A stretch of DNA of 64,000 bases, taken from contig DASVUH010000019.1 in assembly GCA_036387135.1 (NCBI GenBank), positions 124,001 to 188,000 of the forward strand, read 5' to 3'. Positions 35,212 through 44,234 of this stretch are shown here, piece after piece. How positions within the stretch are numbered: the first letter of the stretch is position 1; every line of letters starts with the position of its first letter. The notes below the pieces were generated by a model. That model searched no databases and was not told the DNA's origin. It saw only the letters and a list, made by a program, of their open reading frames with translations. The stretch is from JALZCH01 sp036387135 (GTDB lineage: Bacteria; Acidobacteriota; Blastocatellia; Pyrinomonadales; Pyrinomonadaceae). Position numbers and translations under genes: made by a program.

Positions 35212-35282
35212 CGCACTAAATTCAATTGCTTTGTGTTTGAAAACAAATCCATCCGGCTGGCTCTCCCCGAACAGGAAATACG

Positions 35283-36458
35283 ATGAAAAGAACCTCGATA
35301 TTTTTTTTGGTCTTCGGTTTAATATATCTCTCCAATGCAACCGGCTCAAATTATATTTTCGGTCAAAAGCCGTCTGCCGTTCCCGTTGATCTTGAAATTC
35401 CGTTTGCTCCGGCTCCCGTTAAGGTCGAAGGCAAAATACAGCTTTTATACGAATTACATCTCACCAATTTTCGCCCTAAAAATCTGGAGTTGACGCGAGC
35501 CGAAATTTTCAAAGACGAAGCCGATGCGCCGCCGATAGCCATTTACAAAGATGCGGAACTTGCGAGCCGTCTCAAACGACCGGGCGCGGCTGCGGATTTG
35601 CCCGACAAACGAATTATCGGCGGCGGAATGCGAGCCATTATTTTTCTCCAGGTTGCTTTTAATACGACTTTGGAAATTCCGCCGGCTTTGCGTCATCGCC
35701 TTTTCTTTAAAGCAGAAACTCCCAAAGACGGAGAAACTTCGGTCGAAGGCGCCCGCATTGCGGTTCGACAAAATCCGCCGCTCGTTGTCGGTTCTCCTTT
35801 AAAAGGCGAAGGCTGGCTCGCGTTCAACGGATTTTCAAACAATTCGGATCATCGCCGCGCGATTATCGCGGTTAACGGCAAAGCGCGAATTGCTCAGAGA
35901 TTTGCGACAGATTGGACGAGAATCGGCGCGGACGGTCAAGCGTTTCGCGAAAATCCGGCAAACAATGCGAATTGGGCGGCTTACGGCGCGGAAGTTCTCG
36001 CCGTCGCCGACGGCGTAATCGTTGACGTTAAAGACGGCATCCCGGAAAACGATCCGGCTACGGACAAAAAAGCTGTGCCGATTACGCTCGAAACCGTCGG
36101 CGGCAACTACATTATTCTCGACTTAGGCAACGGCTTTTTTGCTTTTTACGCGCATTTGCAGCCGAAAAGCCAGCGCGTCAAAATCGGAGATAAAGTAACT
36201 CGCGGTCAGGCGTTGGCTTTGCTCGGCAACAGCGGCAATTCCGATGCGCCGCATCTTCATTTTCACGTTGCCGACGCAAATTCTCCGCTCGGCGCGGAAG
36301 GCGTTCCCTTTGTTTTCGAGTCGTTCGAGATGCAAGGCATTTTGCCGTCCGAAGAACTGCTGACAAACGGCAAAGGCTGGAAACCGCGCCTCGATGCTCC
36401 AAAGGATAAACGTCTCGCCGAATTGCCGGTGGCAAACGCGATTGTTCGTTTTCCCTAG
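35283..36458 (+). CDS. Exported M23-family (LytM-like) peptidase
   Basis: 391 residues with a signal peptide at the N-terminus and AGGAA before the ATG. The N-terminal 170 residues are a beta-rich domain. The C-terminal half is an M23 zinc endopeptidase domain: YAHLQP at 289-294, IGDKVTRGQALALLGNSGNS, and HLHFHV at 324-329. The usual first-ligand motif HxGxD appears as QRFATD (205-210): the aspartate is kept but the histidine is replaced. Either another histidine such as H190 serves, or metal binding is altered. M23 enzymes cut peptidoglycan cross-links or act as non-catalytic activators; I cannot decide which applies. Confidence 0.85.
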   Translation: MKRTSIFFLVFGLIYLSNATGSNYIFGQKPSAVPVDLEIPFAPAPVKVEGKIQLLYELHLTNFRPKNLELTRAEIFKDEADAPPIAIYKDAELASRLKRPGAAADLPDKRIIGGGMRAIIFLQVAFNTTLEIPPALRHRLFFKAETPKDGETSVEGARIAVRQNPPLVVGSPLKGEGWLAFNGFSNNSDHRRAIIAVNGKARIAQRFATDWTRIGADGQAFRENPANNANWAAYGAEVLAVADGVIVDVKDGIPENDPATDKKAVPITLETVGGNYIILDLGNGFFAFYAHLQPKSQRVKIGDKVTRGQALALLGNSGNSDAPHLHFHVADANSPLGAEGVPFVFESFEMQGILPSEELLTNGKGWKPRLDAPKDKRLAELPVANAIVRFP

Positions 36459-36504
36459 CCGCCAGCCGGAATTTGTTTTAGCCGAACGCTCGAACCTTCG
36501 AGGC

Positions 36505-37524
36505 TTACGAGTTTGATACTGATTTTGTCGCCTCGACAATCGCTTTTGCCTTCTTCAAAAGCCGTTCCGTTTCGCTGAAATTTAACGTTTGCGCTCCGTC
36601 CGAAGCCGCTTTTTCAGGCGTTTCGTGGATTTCGATGATCGCACCATCCGCGCCCGCAACGAGACCTGCGAGCGCAATCGCTTCGACGTGGCGCCGGACG
36701 CCGATGCCGTGCGACGGGTCAACGATTACGGGCAGATGCGTTTTTTCTTTTAAAACCGGAATCGCGTTGATGTCCAGAGTGTTGCGATACGCTTTTTCAT
36801 ACGTGCGGATGCCGCGCTCGCAGAGCAGAATTCGCTCGTTCCCGTTCATAAAAATATATTCGGCGGCTTGCAGCAATTCCTCGATTGTGCCGGACATTGC
36901 GCGTTTGAGCAGAACGGGTTTGTCAATTTTTCCAAGCTCGTCAAGCAGCGTAAAGTTTTGCGCGTTTCGAGTTCCGACCTGATAAACGTCAACGTAAGGA
37001 TACATCGCTTCGATTTGCGCGGCGTCCATAACTTCGGTCGTCAGCTTGATGCCGTGCGGTCTGGCAATTTCGGAAAACATTTTCAAGCCTTCGATGCCAA
37101 GCCCGCGAAAAGCGTAAGGCGACGAGCGCGGTTTAAAAGCGCCGCCGCGCATAATGCGAACGCTGTTTTTATTTAAAAATTTGACGACGCTTTCGATTTG
37201 CGCGGCGCTTTCGAGCGAGCAAGGTCCGAACATAAAAGCGAAATTTCCATCGCCTATTTTTACTCCATCGCCCAAATCAATTACGGTTGACGAAACTTTC
37301 CATTTCCGCGAAACCAGCTTGTAAGCGTCCGAAACGCGGTGAACGTCTTTGACGCCTTTTAAACCGCCAATCCGGCGAATATCAACGTCGTAACTGCCCA
37401 AAGCAATCAAATATCGCCCGACTTGCGTTGTGACTTCGGTAACTTTCAAGCCGAAACTTTTAATCTGCTCGCGCAGAGTTGCCAACTCATTCTGCTCTAT
37501 ATTTTCAGCGCATTGAATAATCAT
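36505..37524 (-). CDS. aroF: 3-deoxy-7-phosphoheptulonate (DAHP) synthase
   Basis: Condenses phosphoenolpyruvate and erythrose 4-phosphate, the first step of the shikimate pathway. The 339-residue protein is of the AroA-I-beta/KDSA-like type: an N-terminal ferredoxin-like regulatory domain (about 1-70) and a barrel with FMFGPCSLES, MRGGAFKPRSSPYAFRGLG, QVGTRNAQNF, LLKRAMSGTIEE and VDPSHGIG. The N-terminal domain usually makes this type feedback-sensitive to aromatic amino acids. It is the last gene of the trp run, 126 bases after trpA across a repeat hairpin, so tryptophan-specific genes and pathway entry may be controlled together. Confidence 0.95.
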   Translation of the reverse strand: MIIQCAENIEQNELATLREQIKSFGLKVTEVTTQVGRYLIALGSYDVDIRRIGGLKGVKDVHRVSDAYKLVSRKWKVSSTVIDLGDGVKIGDGNFAFMFGPCSLESAAQIESVVKFLNKNSVRIMRGGAFKPRSSPYAFRGLGIEGLKMFSEIARPHGIKLTTEVMDAAQIEAMYPYVDVYQVGTRNAQNFTLLDELGKIDKPVLLKRAMSGTIEELLQAAEYIFMNGNERILLCERGIRTYEKAYRNTLDINAIPVLKEKTHLPVIVDPSHGIGVRRHVEAIALAGLVAGADGAIIEIHETPEKAASDGAQTLNFSETERLLKKAKAIVEATKSVSNS

Positions 37525-37538
37525 AAAAATCCAAATTA

Positions 37539-37643
37539 AAACCTTTGCGCTCTTTGCGGTTATCTTTGCGATCTTTGCGTTTAAGTTTTTTAAGAATTAA
37601 ACCGCAAAGGACGCAAAGGTTTTTCGCAAAGAGCGCAAAGGTT
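37539..37643. repeat. Inverted repeat of period-9 CTTTGCG units
   Basis: The arms near 37539-37583 and 37597-37643 consist of CTTTGCGNN units and their complements around a T-rich loop. It fills the trpA-aroF gap and ends 8 bases before the trpA stop. Confidence 0.85.
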
Positions 37644-37650
37644 TTTGCTT

Positions 37651-38418
37651 TCAAATAAATCTTTTCACAAATTGTTTTGTTGCCTCTTTTACGTCGGGCG
37701 CGTTTTCGATTGCTCTCAAAAAGGCGCTGCCGACAATCCCACCCTCAGTAAATTTCGTTACCTCTTGAAAATGCTTACCTGTTTCGATTCCGAATCCGAC
37801 CATTAAAGGCGAACGCAAATCCATTGCGGCAAGACGCTCCAAATACGATTTTCTGTTCTCGTCAAACTGTAAATTCTTTCCCGTCACGCCCGCCATCGAA
37901 ACCGCATAAACGAAGCTCTTGCTGCAAGCGTCAATTTCTCTGATTCTCGCTTCGGGCGTGTTTTCGGTGATGAGAAAAATGTTTGCCAAATCGTTTTGCT
38001 CAAACAACTCACGATAATTTTTGAGATAAAATTCGAGCGGCAAATCCGGCAAAATCACGCCGTCAGCGCCCGTCGCGCGCGCGTCTCGGCAAAACCGTTC
38101 GACACCGTATTGCATCACCGGATTGAGGCTGCCCATCAAGATAATCGGGATTTCAACTTTTGCCCGAATTTCACGCAAAGCTTCGAGCGTCCAATTGAGC
38201 GACGCGCCGTTTCGCAAAGCGATTTCGTTGGCGTGCTGAATCGTCGCTCCGTCGGCGATTGAATCCGAGAACGGAATCCCAAGCTCGATTAAATCAACCC
38301 CGCTTGCCGCGAGAGTTTCGACAACCGGAACTGTCGCTTCGAGAGCTGGAAAACCGGCGGTCACGAAAATCGAGAAAATCTTTTTGTTTTGGGCGAAAAG
38401 CCGCTCAAGTCTGTTCAT
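37651..38418 (-). CDS. trpA: Tryptophan synthase alpha subunit
   Basis: Splits indole-3-glycerol phosphate to indole, which is passed through a tunnel to TrpB. The ATG at 38418 overlaps the trpB stop as ATGA; the longer frame to 38484 lies within trpB. 255 residues. The catalytic glutamate and aspartate are in DLIELGIPFSDSIADG (about residues 42-57); FSDS replaces the more usual FSDP. The phosphate-binding loops (VGFGIETGKH, GGIVGSAF) are present. Slightly short at the C-terminus compared with about 268 in E. coli. Confidence 0.95.
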   Translation of the reverse strand: MNRLERLFAQNKKIFSIFVTAGFPALEATVPVVETLAASGVDLIELGIPFSDSIADGATIQHANEIALRNGASLNWTLEALREIRAKVEIPIILMGSLNPVMQYGVERFCRDARATGADGVILPDLPLEFYLKNYRELFEQNDLANIFLITENTPEARIREIDACSKSFVYAVSMAGVTGKNLQFDENRKSYLERLAAMDLRSPLMVGFGIETGKHFQEVTKFTEGGIVGSAFLRAIENAPDVKEATKQFVKRFI

Positions 38419-39605
38419 TTTGTGGTCTGGTTGAAATAATCCAAATATGTCGCCATATCTTTGTCTCCGCGCCCCGATAAACAAACAACGACGAGCGAGT
38501 TTTTCGGCAAATCCATTTTCGGCAAATATGCAATCGCGTGCGCGGATTCGATTGCCGGAATGATGCCTTCGAGTCTGGTCAATTGTAGTCCGGCGCTTAA
38601 AGATTCCTCGTCAGTTATATTGACGTATCGAACGCGCCCGGTTGAAAAAAGATGAGCGTGCTGAGCGCCGATGCCCGGATAATCAAGCCCTGCGGAAATC
38701 GAATGAGCTTCAAGAACCTGCCCGTCCGCGGTTTGCATCAGCAGCGTGTTGCTGCCGTGCAAAACTCCCGGTTTGCCGAGCGCGGTTGTTGCCGCCGTTT
38801 CGCCAGTTTCAACGCCGCGCCCGGCTGCTTCAACGCCGAATAATTTGACGTTTTCATCTTCCAGAAACGCTCCGAAAGCGCCGATTGCGTTGCTTCCGCC
38901 GCCGACGCAGGCGACAACGGCATCCGGCGTTTCACGGTTTTCTTTTTCGAGCAATTGCGCTCTGGTTTCGCGCCCGATGACAAATTGAAAACGCGCCACA
39001 ATGTCTGGAAAAGGATGCGGTCCGACCGCCGAACCTATTAAATAATGCGTGTTTGTCGGATGCGCAATCCAATCGCGCAGAGCTTCGTTTGTCGCATCTT
39101 TTAAAGTTTTGCTCCCCGAATGAACCGGAACGACAGTCGCGCCGAGCATTTTCATTTTTTCGACGTTCGGCTTTTGCCTTTCGACATCAACCGCGCCCAT
39201 AAAAACAACGCATTCGAGATTTAAAAGCGCGCAAACCGTCGCCGTCGCAACGCCGTGCTGCCCCGCGCCGGTTTCGGCGATGATTCGTTTTTTGCCAAGA
39301 GCGCGGGCGAGCAAAATCTGTCCGACTGTATTGTTGATTTTGTGCGAGCCGGTGTGATTTAAATCCTCGCGCTTGAGATAAACGCGCTGATTCACCGATT
39401 CCGACAATCTTTCGGCAAAATAAAGCGGCGAAGGTCGCCCGACGTAATCTTTGAGGAGCTTTTGAAAATCGCGTTGAAATTCGTCCGATCCGATAATTTC
39501 CAGATAGCGCGTTTGCAGCTCGTAAATATTCGGCTGAAGCATTTCCGGCACAAACGCGCCGCCAAACTCGCCGTAAAATCCGTTTTCGTCAACCTTGTAA
39601 TTCAT
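38415..39605 (-). CDS. trpB: Tryptophan synthase beta subunit
   Basis: PLP enzyme that joins indole and serine to make tryptophan. 396 residues, the usual length. The PLP lysine is in REDLNHTGSHKINN (about 79-92), the phosphate-binding glycine loop is GGGSNAIG, and the catalytic glutamate region is AETGAGQHGV. It begins inside the trpF stop (ATGA) and ends overlapping trpA, so the partner subunits are translationally coupled. Confidence 0.97.
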   Translation of the reverse strand: MNYKVDENGFYGEFGGAFVPEMLQPNIYELQTRYLEIIGSDEFQRDFQKLLKDYVGRPSPLYFAERLSESVNQRVYLKREDLNHTGSHKINNTVGQILLARALGKKRIIAETGAGQHGVATATVCALLNLECVVFMGAVDVERQKPNVEKMKMLGATVVPVHSGSKTLKDATNEALRDWIAHPTNTHYLIGSAVGPHPFPDIVARFQFVIGRETRAQLLEKENRETPDAVVACVGGGSNAIGAFGAFLEDENVKLFGVEAAGRGVETGETAATTALGKPGVLHGSNTLLMQTADGQVLEAHSISAGLDYPGIGAQHAHLFSTGRVRYVNITDEESLSAGLQLTRLEGIIPAIESAHAIAYLPKMDLPKNSLVVVCLSGRGDKDMATYLDYFNQTTK

Positions 39606-40225
39606 AAACTTTTTATTATTTGAGCAACAATTTCCGGCGATTTAACTCCAGGCATAATCTCAGCGCGACTGTTAATATCCAAAGCAAACAGCGGCAAATT
39701 TCGACAAGCCTCAATTGATTTTGCAGCATTTTCAACGCCGATTCCGCCGCCGAGGAAAAATGGCTTGTTGATTGAAAACCGGCGCAAAATCTGCCAATCA
39801 AACGCGTGTCCGCTGCCGCCGTGCTGAGAGGTTTTCGTGTCAAACAAAAAGTAATCGCAAATCGCTTCGTATTCTTTAAGCCGCTCGCCGTCAAAACTTC
39901 CATCAACTTTGAAAACTTTGACGATTTGCAGATTTTGTTTTTTCAAAGTCTCGCAAAACTGAGGCGCTTCATCGCCGTGAAGCTGTATGAGTGATAACTT
40001 TGCTCGTTCGGCAATTTCAAAAATCTTCTCCAAACTTTCATCAACAAAAACGCCTACGCGGCGGATTTCTTGAAATTCAGGTAGTTTTTCGGCTTGCTCA
40101 ATCGAAACATAACGCGGCGATTTCGGGTAAAAAATCAGCCCGAAAAAGTCCGGTTTGAGCTGTGCGATTTCGCGCATATTTCCAGCCTCGCGCATCCCGC
40201 AGATTTTGATTTCCGGGTTGTTCAT
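39602..40225 (-). CDS. trpF: Phosphoribosylanthranilate isomerase
   Basis: Amadori isomerisation step of tryptophan synthesis. The start is ATG 40225, overlapping the trpC stop as ATGA; a longer frame to 40267 lies within trpC. 207 residues with the family markers IKICGMR (5-11, catalytic cysteine), GLIFYPKSPRYV, VGVFVDE, LIQLHGDE and FFLGGGIGVENA. SRAEIMPGVKS, with its expected glycine/lysine, closes the barrel. Separate from trpC, unlike the fused E. coli enzyme. Confidence 0.96.
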   Translation of the reverse strand: MNNPEIKICGMREAGNMREIAQLKPDFFGLIFYPKSPRYVSIEQAEKLPEFQEIRRVGVFVDESLEKIFEIAERAKLSLIQLHGDEAPQFCETLKKQNLQIVKVFKVDGSFDGERLKEYEAICDYFLFDTKTSQHGGSGHAFDWQILRRFSINKPFFLGGGIGVENAAKSIEACRNLPLFALDINSRAEIMPGVKSPEIVAQIIKSL

Positions 40226-41016
40226 TTCCCTTCCAAAGCCTGAATTTTGCGAATAAATTCGCCACACGCCAATTCGGGCTGGCTTTCTCGCATAAACGTT
40301 TCGCCGATTAAAAAACCTTTAAAACCGGCTCGTTTGAGCTTGACAATTGTTTCGGCTTCGCACAAACCGCTTTCGGAAATTTTGACGATTTCGGCGGGCA
40401 GCTTTTCGGCAATCGAAAACGAACGATTAACGTCAACCGAAAAATCCTTGAGATTTCGATTGTTAACGCCAATGATTGAAATGTTTTCCAAATCGCCGGG
40501 CAATTCCTCGAATTCGTGGATTTCCAGCAAAACCTCCAATCCCAAAGAAGCCGCGAAAGCCGCCAGATTTTTGATTTGCTTTTCATCCAAAGCCGCTGCA
40601 ATCAGCAAAATCGCGTCCGCGCCGATTGAGCGCGCTTCGACGACCTGGTATTCGTCAATCGTAAAATCTTTGCGCAGAATCGGGCAGTAATTAAATTTTC
40701 GCGCCGTAATCAAATCTTCGTTTGTTCCGCCGAAAAACTCCGCGTCGGTCAAAATCGAAAGCGCGCTCGCGCCCGCTTGCATATAACCGATTGAAACTTT
40801 TTCCACCGAAACGTATTCGTTAATCACGCCTTTTGAAGGCGAACGGCGTTTGATTTCGGCGATAACGCCGACTTTATCCGAACGATTCAAATAACGCACC
40901 AGCGAAACGCCGGGCGCGCCGAAATGCTCGCTTTGCTCAAGTTTTTTGATTGGCACAAGCTCGCGCCGTTCGGCGACTTCTTTTTGTTTATGAGCAATAA
41001 TTTTTTCTAAAATCAC
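40222..41016 (-). CDS. trpC: Indole-3-glycerol phosphate synthase
   Basis: Closes the indole ring. 264 residues from a GTG start at 41016. Motifs: VIAEIKRRSPSKGV (catalytic lysine), ALSILTDAEFFGGTNEDL, PILRKDFTIDEYQ, EIHEFEEL, IIGVNNRNLKDFSVD and SESGLCEAE, all in the order of the family. The 43 bases between trpD and trpC are occupied by one arm and the loop of a perfect repeat hairpin, which ends 12 bases before the GTG. Confidence 0.97.
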   Translation of the reverse strand: MILEKIIAHKQKEVAERRELVPIKKLEQSEHFGAPGVSLVRYLNRSDKVGVIAEIKRRSPSKGVINEYVSVEKVSIGYMQAGASALSILTDAEFFGGTNEDLITARKFNYCPILRKDFTIDEYQVVEARSIGADAILLIAAALDEKQIKNLAAFAASLGLEVLLEIHEFEELPGDLENISIIGVNNRNLKDFSVDVNRSFSIAEKLPAEIVKISESGLCEAETIVKLKRAGFKGFLIGETFMRESQPELACGEFIRKIQALEGK

Positions 41017-41028
41017 AATTAAATTTTC

Positions 41029-41097
41029 ACCGCCGAGACGCGGAGACGCAGAGGTTTTATCATTTATTTTCTCTCTGCGTCTCCGCGTCTCGGCGGT
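41029..41097. repeat. Perfect 25-bp inverted repeat of period-8 units, reaching into trpD
   Basis: The arms 41029-41053 and 41073-41097 (ACCGCCGAGACGCGGAGACG... and complement) match perfectly around a 19-base loop. The right arm lies inside trpD and encodes its last residues (RRDAETQRE). Confidence 0.93.
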
Positions 41098-42079
41098 TTA
41101 TTAATTTTGAAAAGACCTCAAAAGCTGCGCCGGATTGCAAACTTTCCGCTGCGCGTTCGCGGCATTCTTCAAATGAAAATTCCGATTTCGCCACGCGCAT
41201 CGCAAAAGCTGCGTTAGCAATGACCGTTTGATTTTGCGCGCGGCTTCCCTGCCCGCGCAAAATATTTAAAAGCTGTCGGGCGGCTTCTTCGACATTCTCG
41301 CCGCCATGCAATTCTTCCGCCCGCACGGTTTCAAATCCCAAATCTTCCGCGTAAAAAGTCTCCGCGCCGTCGTTTGTGACAACATCAAAAGCGGCGGTCA
41401 GCGAAATTTCGTCGTAACCGTCTCGCGTGTGAACGAGCGCAAACTTTGTCGGCGTAGTTTCGAGAAAATAACGATAAAGCCGCAAAACCGCAGGTTCGGC
41501 GACGCCTACGAATTGAAACGGCGGCGAAGCGGGATTGAGCAGCGGTCCGAGGAGATTGAAAAACGTCCGAAAGCCGATTTCCGCGCGGAGCGGCGCAACT
41601 TGTTTCAAAGCAGGTTGAAAAAGCGGCGCGTGAAGATAACAAAAATTAGATTCTTCGAGCTGTCGGCGTAAAACGCTTTCGTCATTAGTAAATTCAAAAC
41701 CCAGATATTTCAAAACATCCGATGAGCCGCTGCCCGAAGTTGCCGACGAATTTCCGTGTTTGGCAACTCGCACGCCAGTTCCCGCTAAAACGAACGCGGA
41801 AGCTGTCGAAATATTAAAAGTGTGTTTGCCGTCGCCGCCCGTTCCGCAAACGTCAATCGGCGCTAAATCGGAAAAATCAACTTTATTCCCGATGTCGCGC
41901 AAAACGCCTTGAAAACCGCGCAATTCTTCGAGCCAAATCCCGCGCATCGTGATCGCCGCCAGAAAAGCCGCCGCCTGAGCCTGCGGAATTTCGCCCGAAA
42001 GCATCATTCGCAGAGCCGCAGCCGCTTCCTGCTCGGTCAAAATCTGCCCGCTCAAAATTGACGCTAAAATATCTTTCAT
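41060..42079 (-). CDS. trpD: Anthranilate phosphoribosyltransferase
   Basis: Transfers phosphoribose to anthranilate. The ATG at 42079 overlaps the trpG stop as ATGA, giving 339 residues. It has the nucleoside-phosphorylase family motifs VDVCGTGGDGKHTFNIST (about 76-92), KHGNSSATSGSGSSDVL, and RTFFNLLGPLLNPA. TrpD in E. coli is fused to TrpG; here the genes are separate but coupled. The C-terminal dozen residues (NRRDAETQRENK) are encoded by a repeat arm and are probably not part of the ancestral protein. Confidence 0.96.
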   Translation of the reverse strand: MKDILASILSGQILTEQEAAAALRMMLSGEIPQAQAAAFLAAITMRGIWLEELRGFQGVLRDIGNKVDFSDLAPIDVCGTGGDGKHTFNISTASAFVLAGTGVRVAKHGNSSATSGSGSSDVLKYLGFEFTNDESVLRRQLEESNFCYLHAPLFQPALKQVAPLRAEIGFRTFFNLLGPLLNPASPPFQFVGVAEPAVLRLYRYFLETTPTKFALVHTRDGYDEISLTAAFDVVTNDGAETFYAEDLGFETVRAEELHGGENVEEAARQLLNILRGQGSRAQNQTVIANAAFAMRVAKSEFSFEECRERAAESLQSGAAFEVFSKLINRRDAETQRENK

Positions 42080-42645
42080 AATTCCAACCAATTTTGAATA
42101 ATCTTTGCGCCTTCGGGCGTCAGCACCGATTCGGGATGAAATTGAATCCCGCGAACATCAAATTCACGATGGCTTAAAGCCATAATTCTTCCGTCGTCGT
42201 CGCTCGCCGTGATCTTTAAACTTTCCGGCAAATTTTCGCGCGAAACAGTCCACGAATGATAACGCCCGGATTGAAAAGTTTTCGGCAGCCCGCGAAAAAG
42301 CTGTTCGTTTTCATCTTCGACGACGGTTTCGATTCCCAGCCCGTGACAAACCCGCACCAAATTTTCGAGCTGTCCGCCAAAAGCTTCGGCGATACATTGA
42401 TGACCGAGACAAACGCCCAAAATGCTTTTTTTCCAGGCGAAATGCTTGACGAGTTCGGGCATAATTCCGGCTTCCGAAGGCAAACCGGGACCGGGCGAGA
42501 GCAGAATTTTGTCGTATTTCTCAACCTCTTCAAGCGTGATTTTGTCGTTTCGCACAACATCCGGCGTCACGCCGCCGACTTCGCCGACGAGTTGGAAAAG
42601 ATTGAACGTAAAGGAATCGTAATTGTCTAAAAGTAAAATCTTCAT
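42076..42645 (-). CDS. trpG: Anthranilate synthase component II (glutamine amidotransferase)
   Basis: Supplies ammonia from glutamine to TrpE. The start is ATG 42645 (189 residues, the standard MKILLLDNYDSFTFNL beginning); the frame to 42684 lies in repeat sequence. The class I amidotransferase triad is visible: cysteine in GVCLGHQCIAEAFGG, and histidine and glutamate in IQFHPESVLTPEG. LLSPGPGLPSEAG forms the oxyanion strand region. It may also serve p-aminobenzoate synthesis, as no other copy is in the window. Confidence 0.96.
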   Translation of the reverse strand: MKILLLDNYDSFTFNLFQLVGEVGGVTPDVVRNDKITLEEVEKYDKILLSPGPGLPSEAGIMPELVKHFAWKKSILGVCLGHQCIAEAFGGQLENLVRVCHGLGIETVVEDENEQLFRGLPKTFQSGRYHSWTVSRENLPESLKITASDDDGRIMALSHREFDVRGIQFHPESVLTPEGAKIIQNWLEL

Positions 42646-42651
42646 CAGAAA

Positions 42652-42721
42652 ATTAACAGGGATGAAAGAGATGAAAGGGATCAAACAAAATCCCTTTTAT
42701 CCCTTTCATCCCTGTTTGAAT
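42652..42721. repeat. Inverted repeat of period-9 GGGAT units between trpG and trpE
   Basis: The arms near 42652-42681 and 42690-42721 match with about two mismatches in 27 bases. The right arm contains the trpE stop codon and its last codons (...FKQG). Same family as 2109-2192 and 34517-34599. Confidence 0.88.
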
Positions 42722-44133
42722 TTCGTTTCCGCTTGCTCAATAGCCCGGCGGAGCGCCGCGAGTTTGTTGCGAACTTCGGCGGTTTCTTTTTCCGGCACGG
42801 AATCTGCGACGACTCCGGCTCCGGCTTGGAAAATCAGTTGCCGTTTTAGAGCCAGAAACGAGCGAATCATAATCGCCTGCGTGCAGCTTCCGTCCAGACC
42901 GAAAAACCCGACGCTGCCGCCGTAAAACGACCGCGCCGAAGGCTCTAATTCATTCAAAATCTGCATCGCGCGATATTTTGGCGCGCCGGACAAAGTTCCC
43001 GCCGGAAATGTGTCGGCAAAAACCTGCGCCGCGGAAACGTTCTCGTTTAATTTGCCCGAAACCTGCGAAACGAGATGAATGACGTGCGAATAAAATTCGA
43101 CCGTTTTGAATTTTTCGACCTGCACGCTCGAACAATTTCGCCCCAAATCATTTCGCGCCAAATCTACGAGCATTACGTGCTCGGCGTTTTCTTTTGAATC
43201 GTTGATTAATTTCGCGGCAAATTCGCGGTCTTCGGATTCGTGTTTGCCGCGCGGATAAGTTCCGGCAATCGGATGCAGCGTGGCGGTTTTGTTTTTGATT
43301 AAAAGCTGCGCTTCGGGCGACGAGCCGAAAAGGGAAAAACCGCCGTAATCGAAGAAAAACAGAAACGGCGACGGATTAATGCGGCGCAAAGCGCGATAAA
43401 CCGCAAACTCGTCGCCGCGATATTTTGCCGAGAATTTGCGCGAAGGCACGATTTGATAAACATCGCCGCGATTGATATGCCGCTGGCAGGTTCGGACGAT
43501 TTCGGCAAAATCCGCGTCGCTTATCTCCGCCGTTTCGCCGCCTTCCGCCGCAAACGGAAACTCGACCGCGCGGCGGCGAGTGATTTTTGCAAACAAATCG
43601 GAAAGAGCAATCGTCGTGTTTAAAGGATTTTCCGCGTCGCGAAACTTTGTCGCCGTCAGTGAATTTCGGAAATGGTCGAAACGAAAGACGTAGCGATAAA
43701 GCGCAAACTGCATATCCGCGATCTGCTCGTCCGGCGGCGGCAATTTGGCAAATCGGATGTCTTCAAAATGCGGGATCGCGCTAAAACCGACATAGCCGAA
43801 CAAACCGCTCGAACTGTTGTTTTCGCCCGACTCGATTTTTATCGAATTTTGAAATTCGTCAAAAGCGTTGATGGCGGAATTAGCCGTCAAATCAATCTCG
43901 GAGATTTTGCGTCCCTCGCGTTCGATTTCGGCTTTTCCGTTTTTGATTGAAAACCGCGCAACGGCGTCGGCGCAAACAAACGAGCTGGCGGTTTCGGGCG
44001 TGTGCGGCTCGACGCATTCGAGTAGCAGAGTTTCGGGGAAAATTTGTCGCAAATTGGCGTAAAGCGCCACCGGCGTCGTGCTGTCGCTGCTGGCGCTAAA
44101 AATCTCGGCGTTGAAATTAAAACTTTCTGGCAT
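42706..44133 (-). CDS. trpE: Anthranilate synthase component I
   Basis: Makes anthranilate from chorismate, the committed and feedback-controlled step. The preferred start, ATG 44133, gives 475 residues; the TTG at 44211 would add an unrelated hydrophobic stretch inside the leader RNA. The chorismate-binding core shows HPIAGTYPRGKHESEDREFA, LVDLARNDLGRNCSSVQV, FPAGTLSGAPKYRAMQIL and FYGGSVGFFGLDGSC. In the N-terminal tryptophan-binding segment the usual LLES is LLEC (FPETLLLECVEP), a change at the serine known in enterics to matter for feedback inhibition. It heads the trp operon behind a candidate attenuator. Its stop lies in a repeat arm. Confidence 0.94.
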   Translation of the reverse strand: MPESFNFNAEIFSASSDSTTPVALYANLRQIFPETLLLECVEPHTPETASSFVCADAVARFSIKNGKAEIEREGRKISEIDLTANSAINAFDEFQNSIKIESGENNSSSGLFGYVGFSAIPHFEDIRFAKLPPPDEQIADMQFALYRYVFRFDHFRNSLTATKFRDAENPLNTTIALSDLFAKITRRRAVEFPFAAEGGETAEISDADFAEIVRTCQRHINRGDVYQIVPSRKFSAKYRGDEFAVYRALRRINPSPFLFFFDYGGFSLFGSSPEAQLLIKNKTATLHPIAGTYPRGKHESEDREFAAKLINDSKENAEHVMLVDLARNDLGRNCSSVQVEKFKTVEFYSHVIHLVSQVSGKLNENVSAAQVFADTFPAGTLSGAPKYRAMQILNELEPSARSFYGGSVGFFGLDGSCTQAIMIRSFLALKRQLIFQAGAGVVADSVPEKETAEVRNKLAALRRAIEQAETKFKQG

Positions 44134-44234
44134 TTCCAAATTCGGTGAATATTTGCCTGAGTTTGTCACGACAAAAACGGCGATACAAATCAACAAAAGG
44201 TTGAAAAACAAACGAATTTACGATTTGGGTGGAG

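Noticed and set aside
44134..44211. N-terminal hydrophobic extension of TrpE from TTG 44211
   Set aside because: TrpE is cytoplasmic and homologues begin near MPES; the extension is leader RNA between the attenuator and the ATG.
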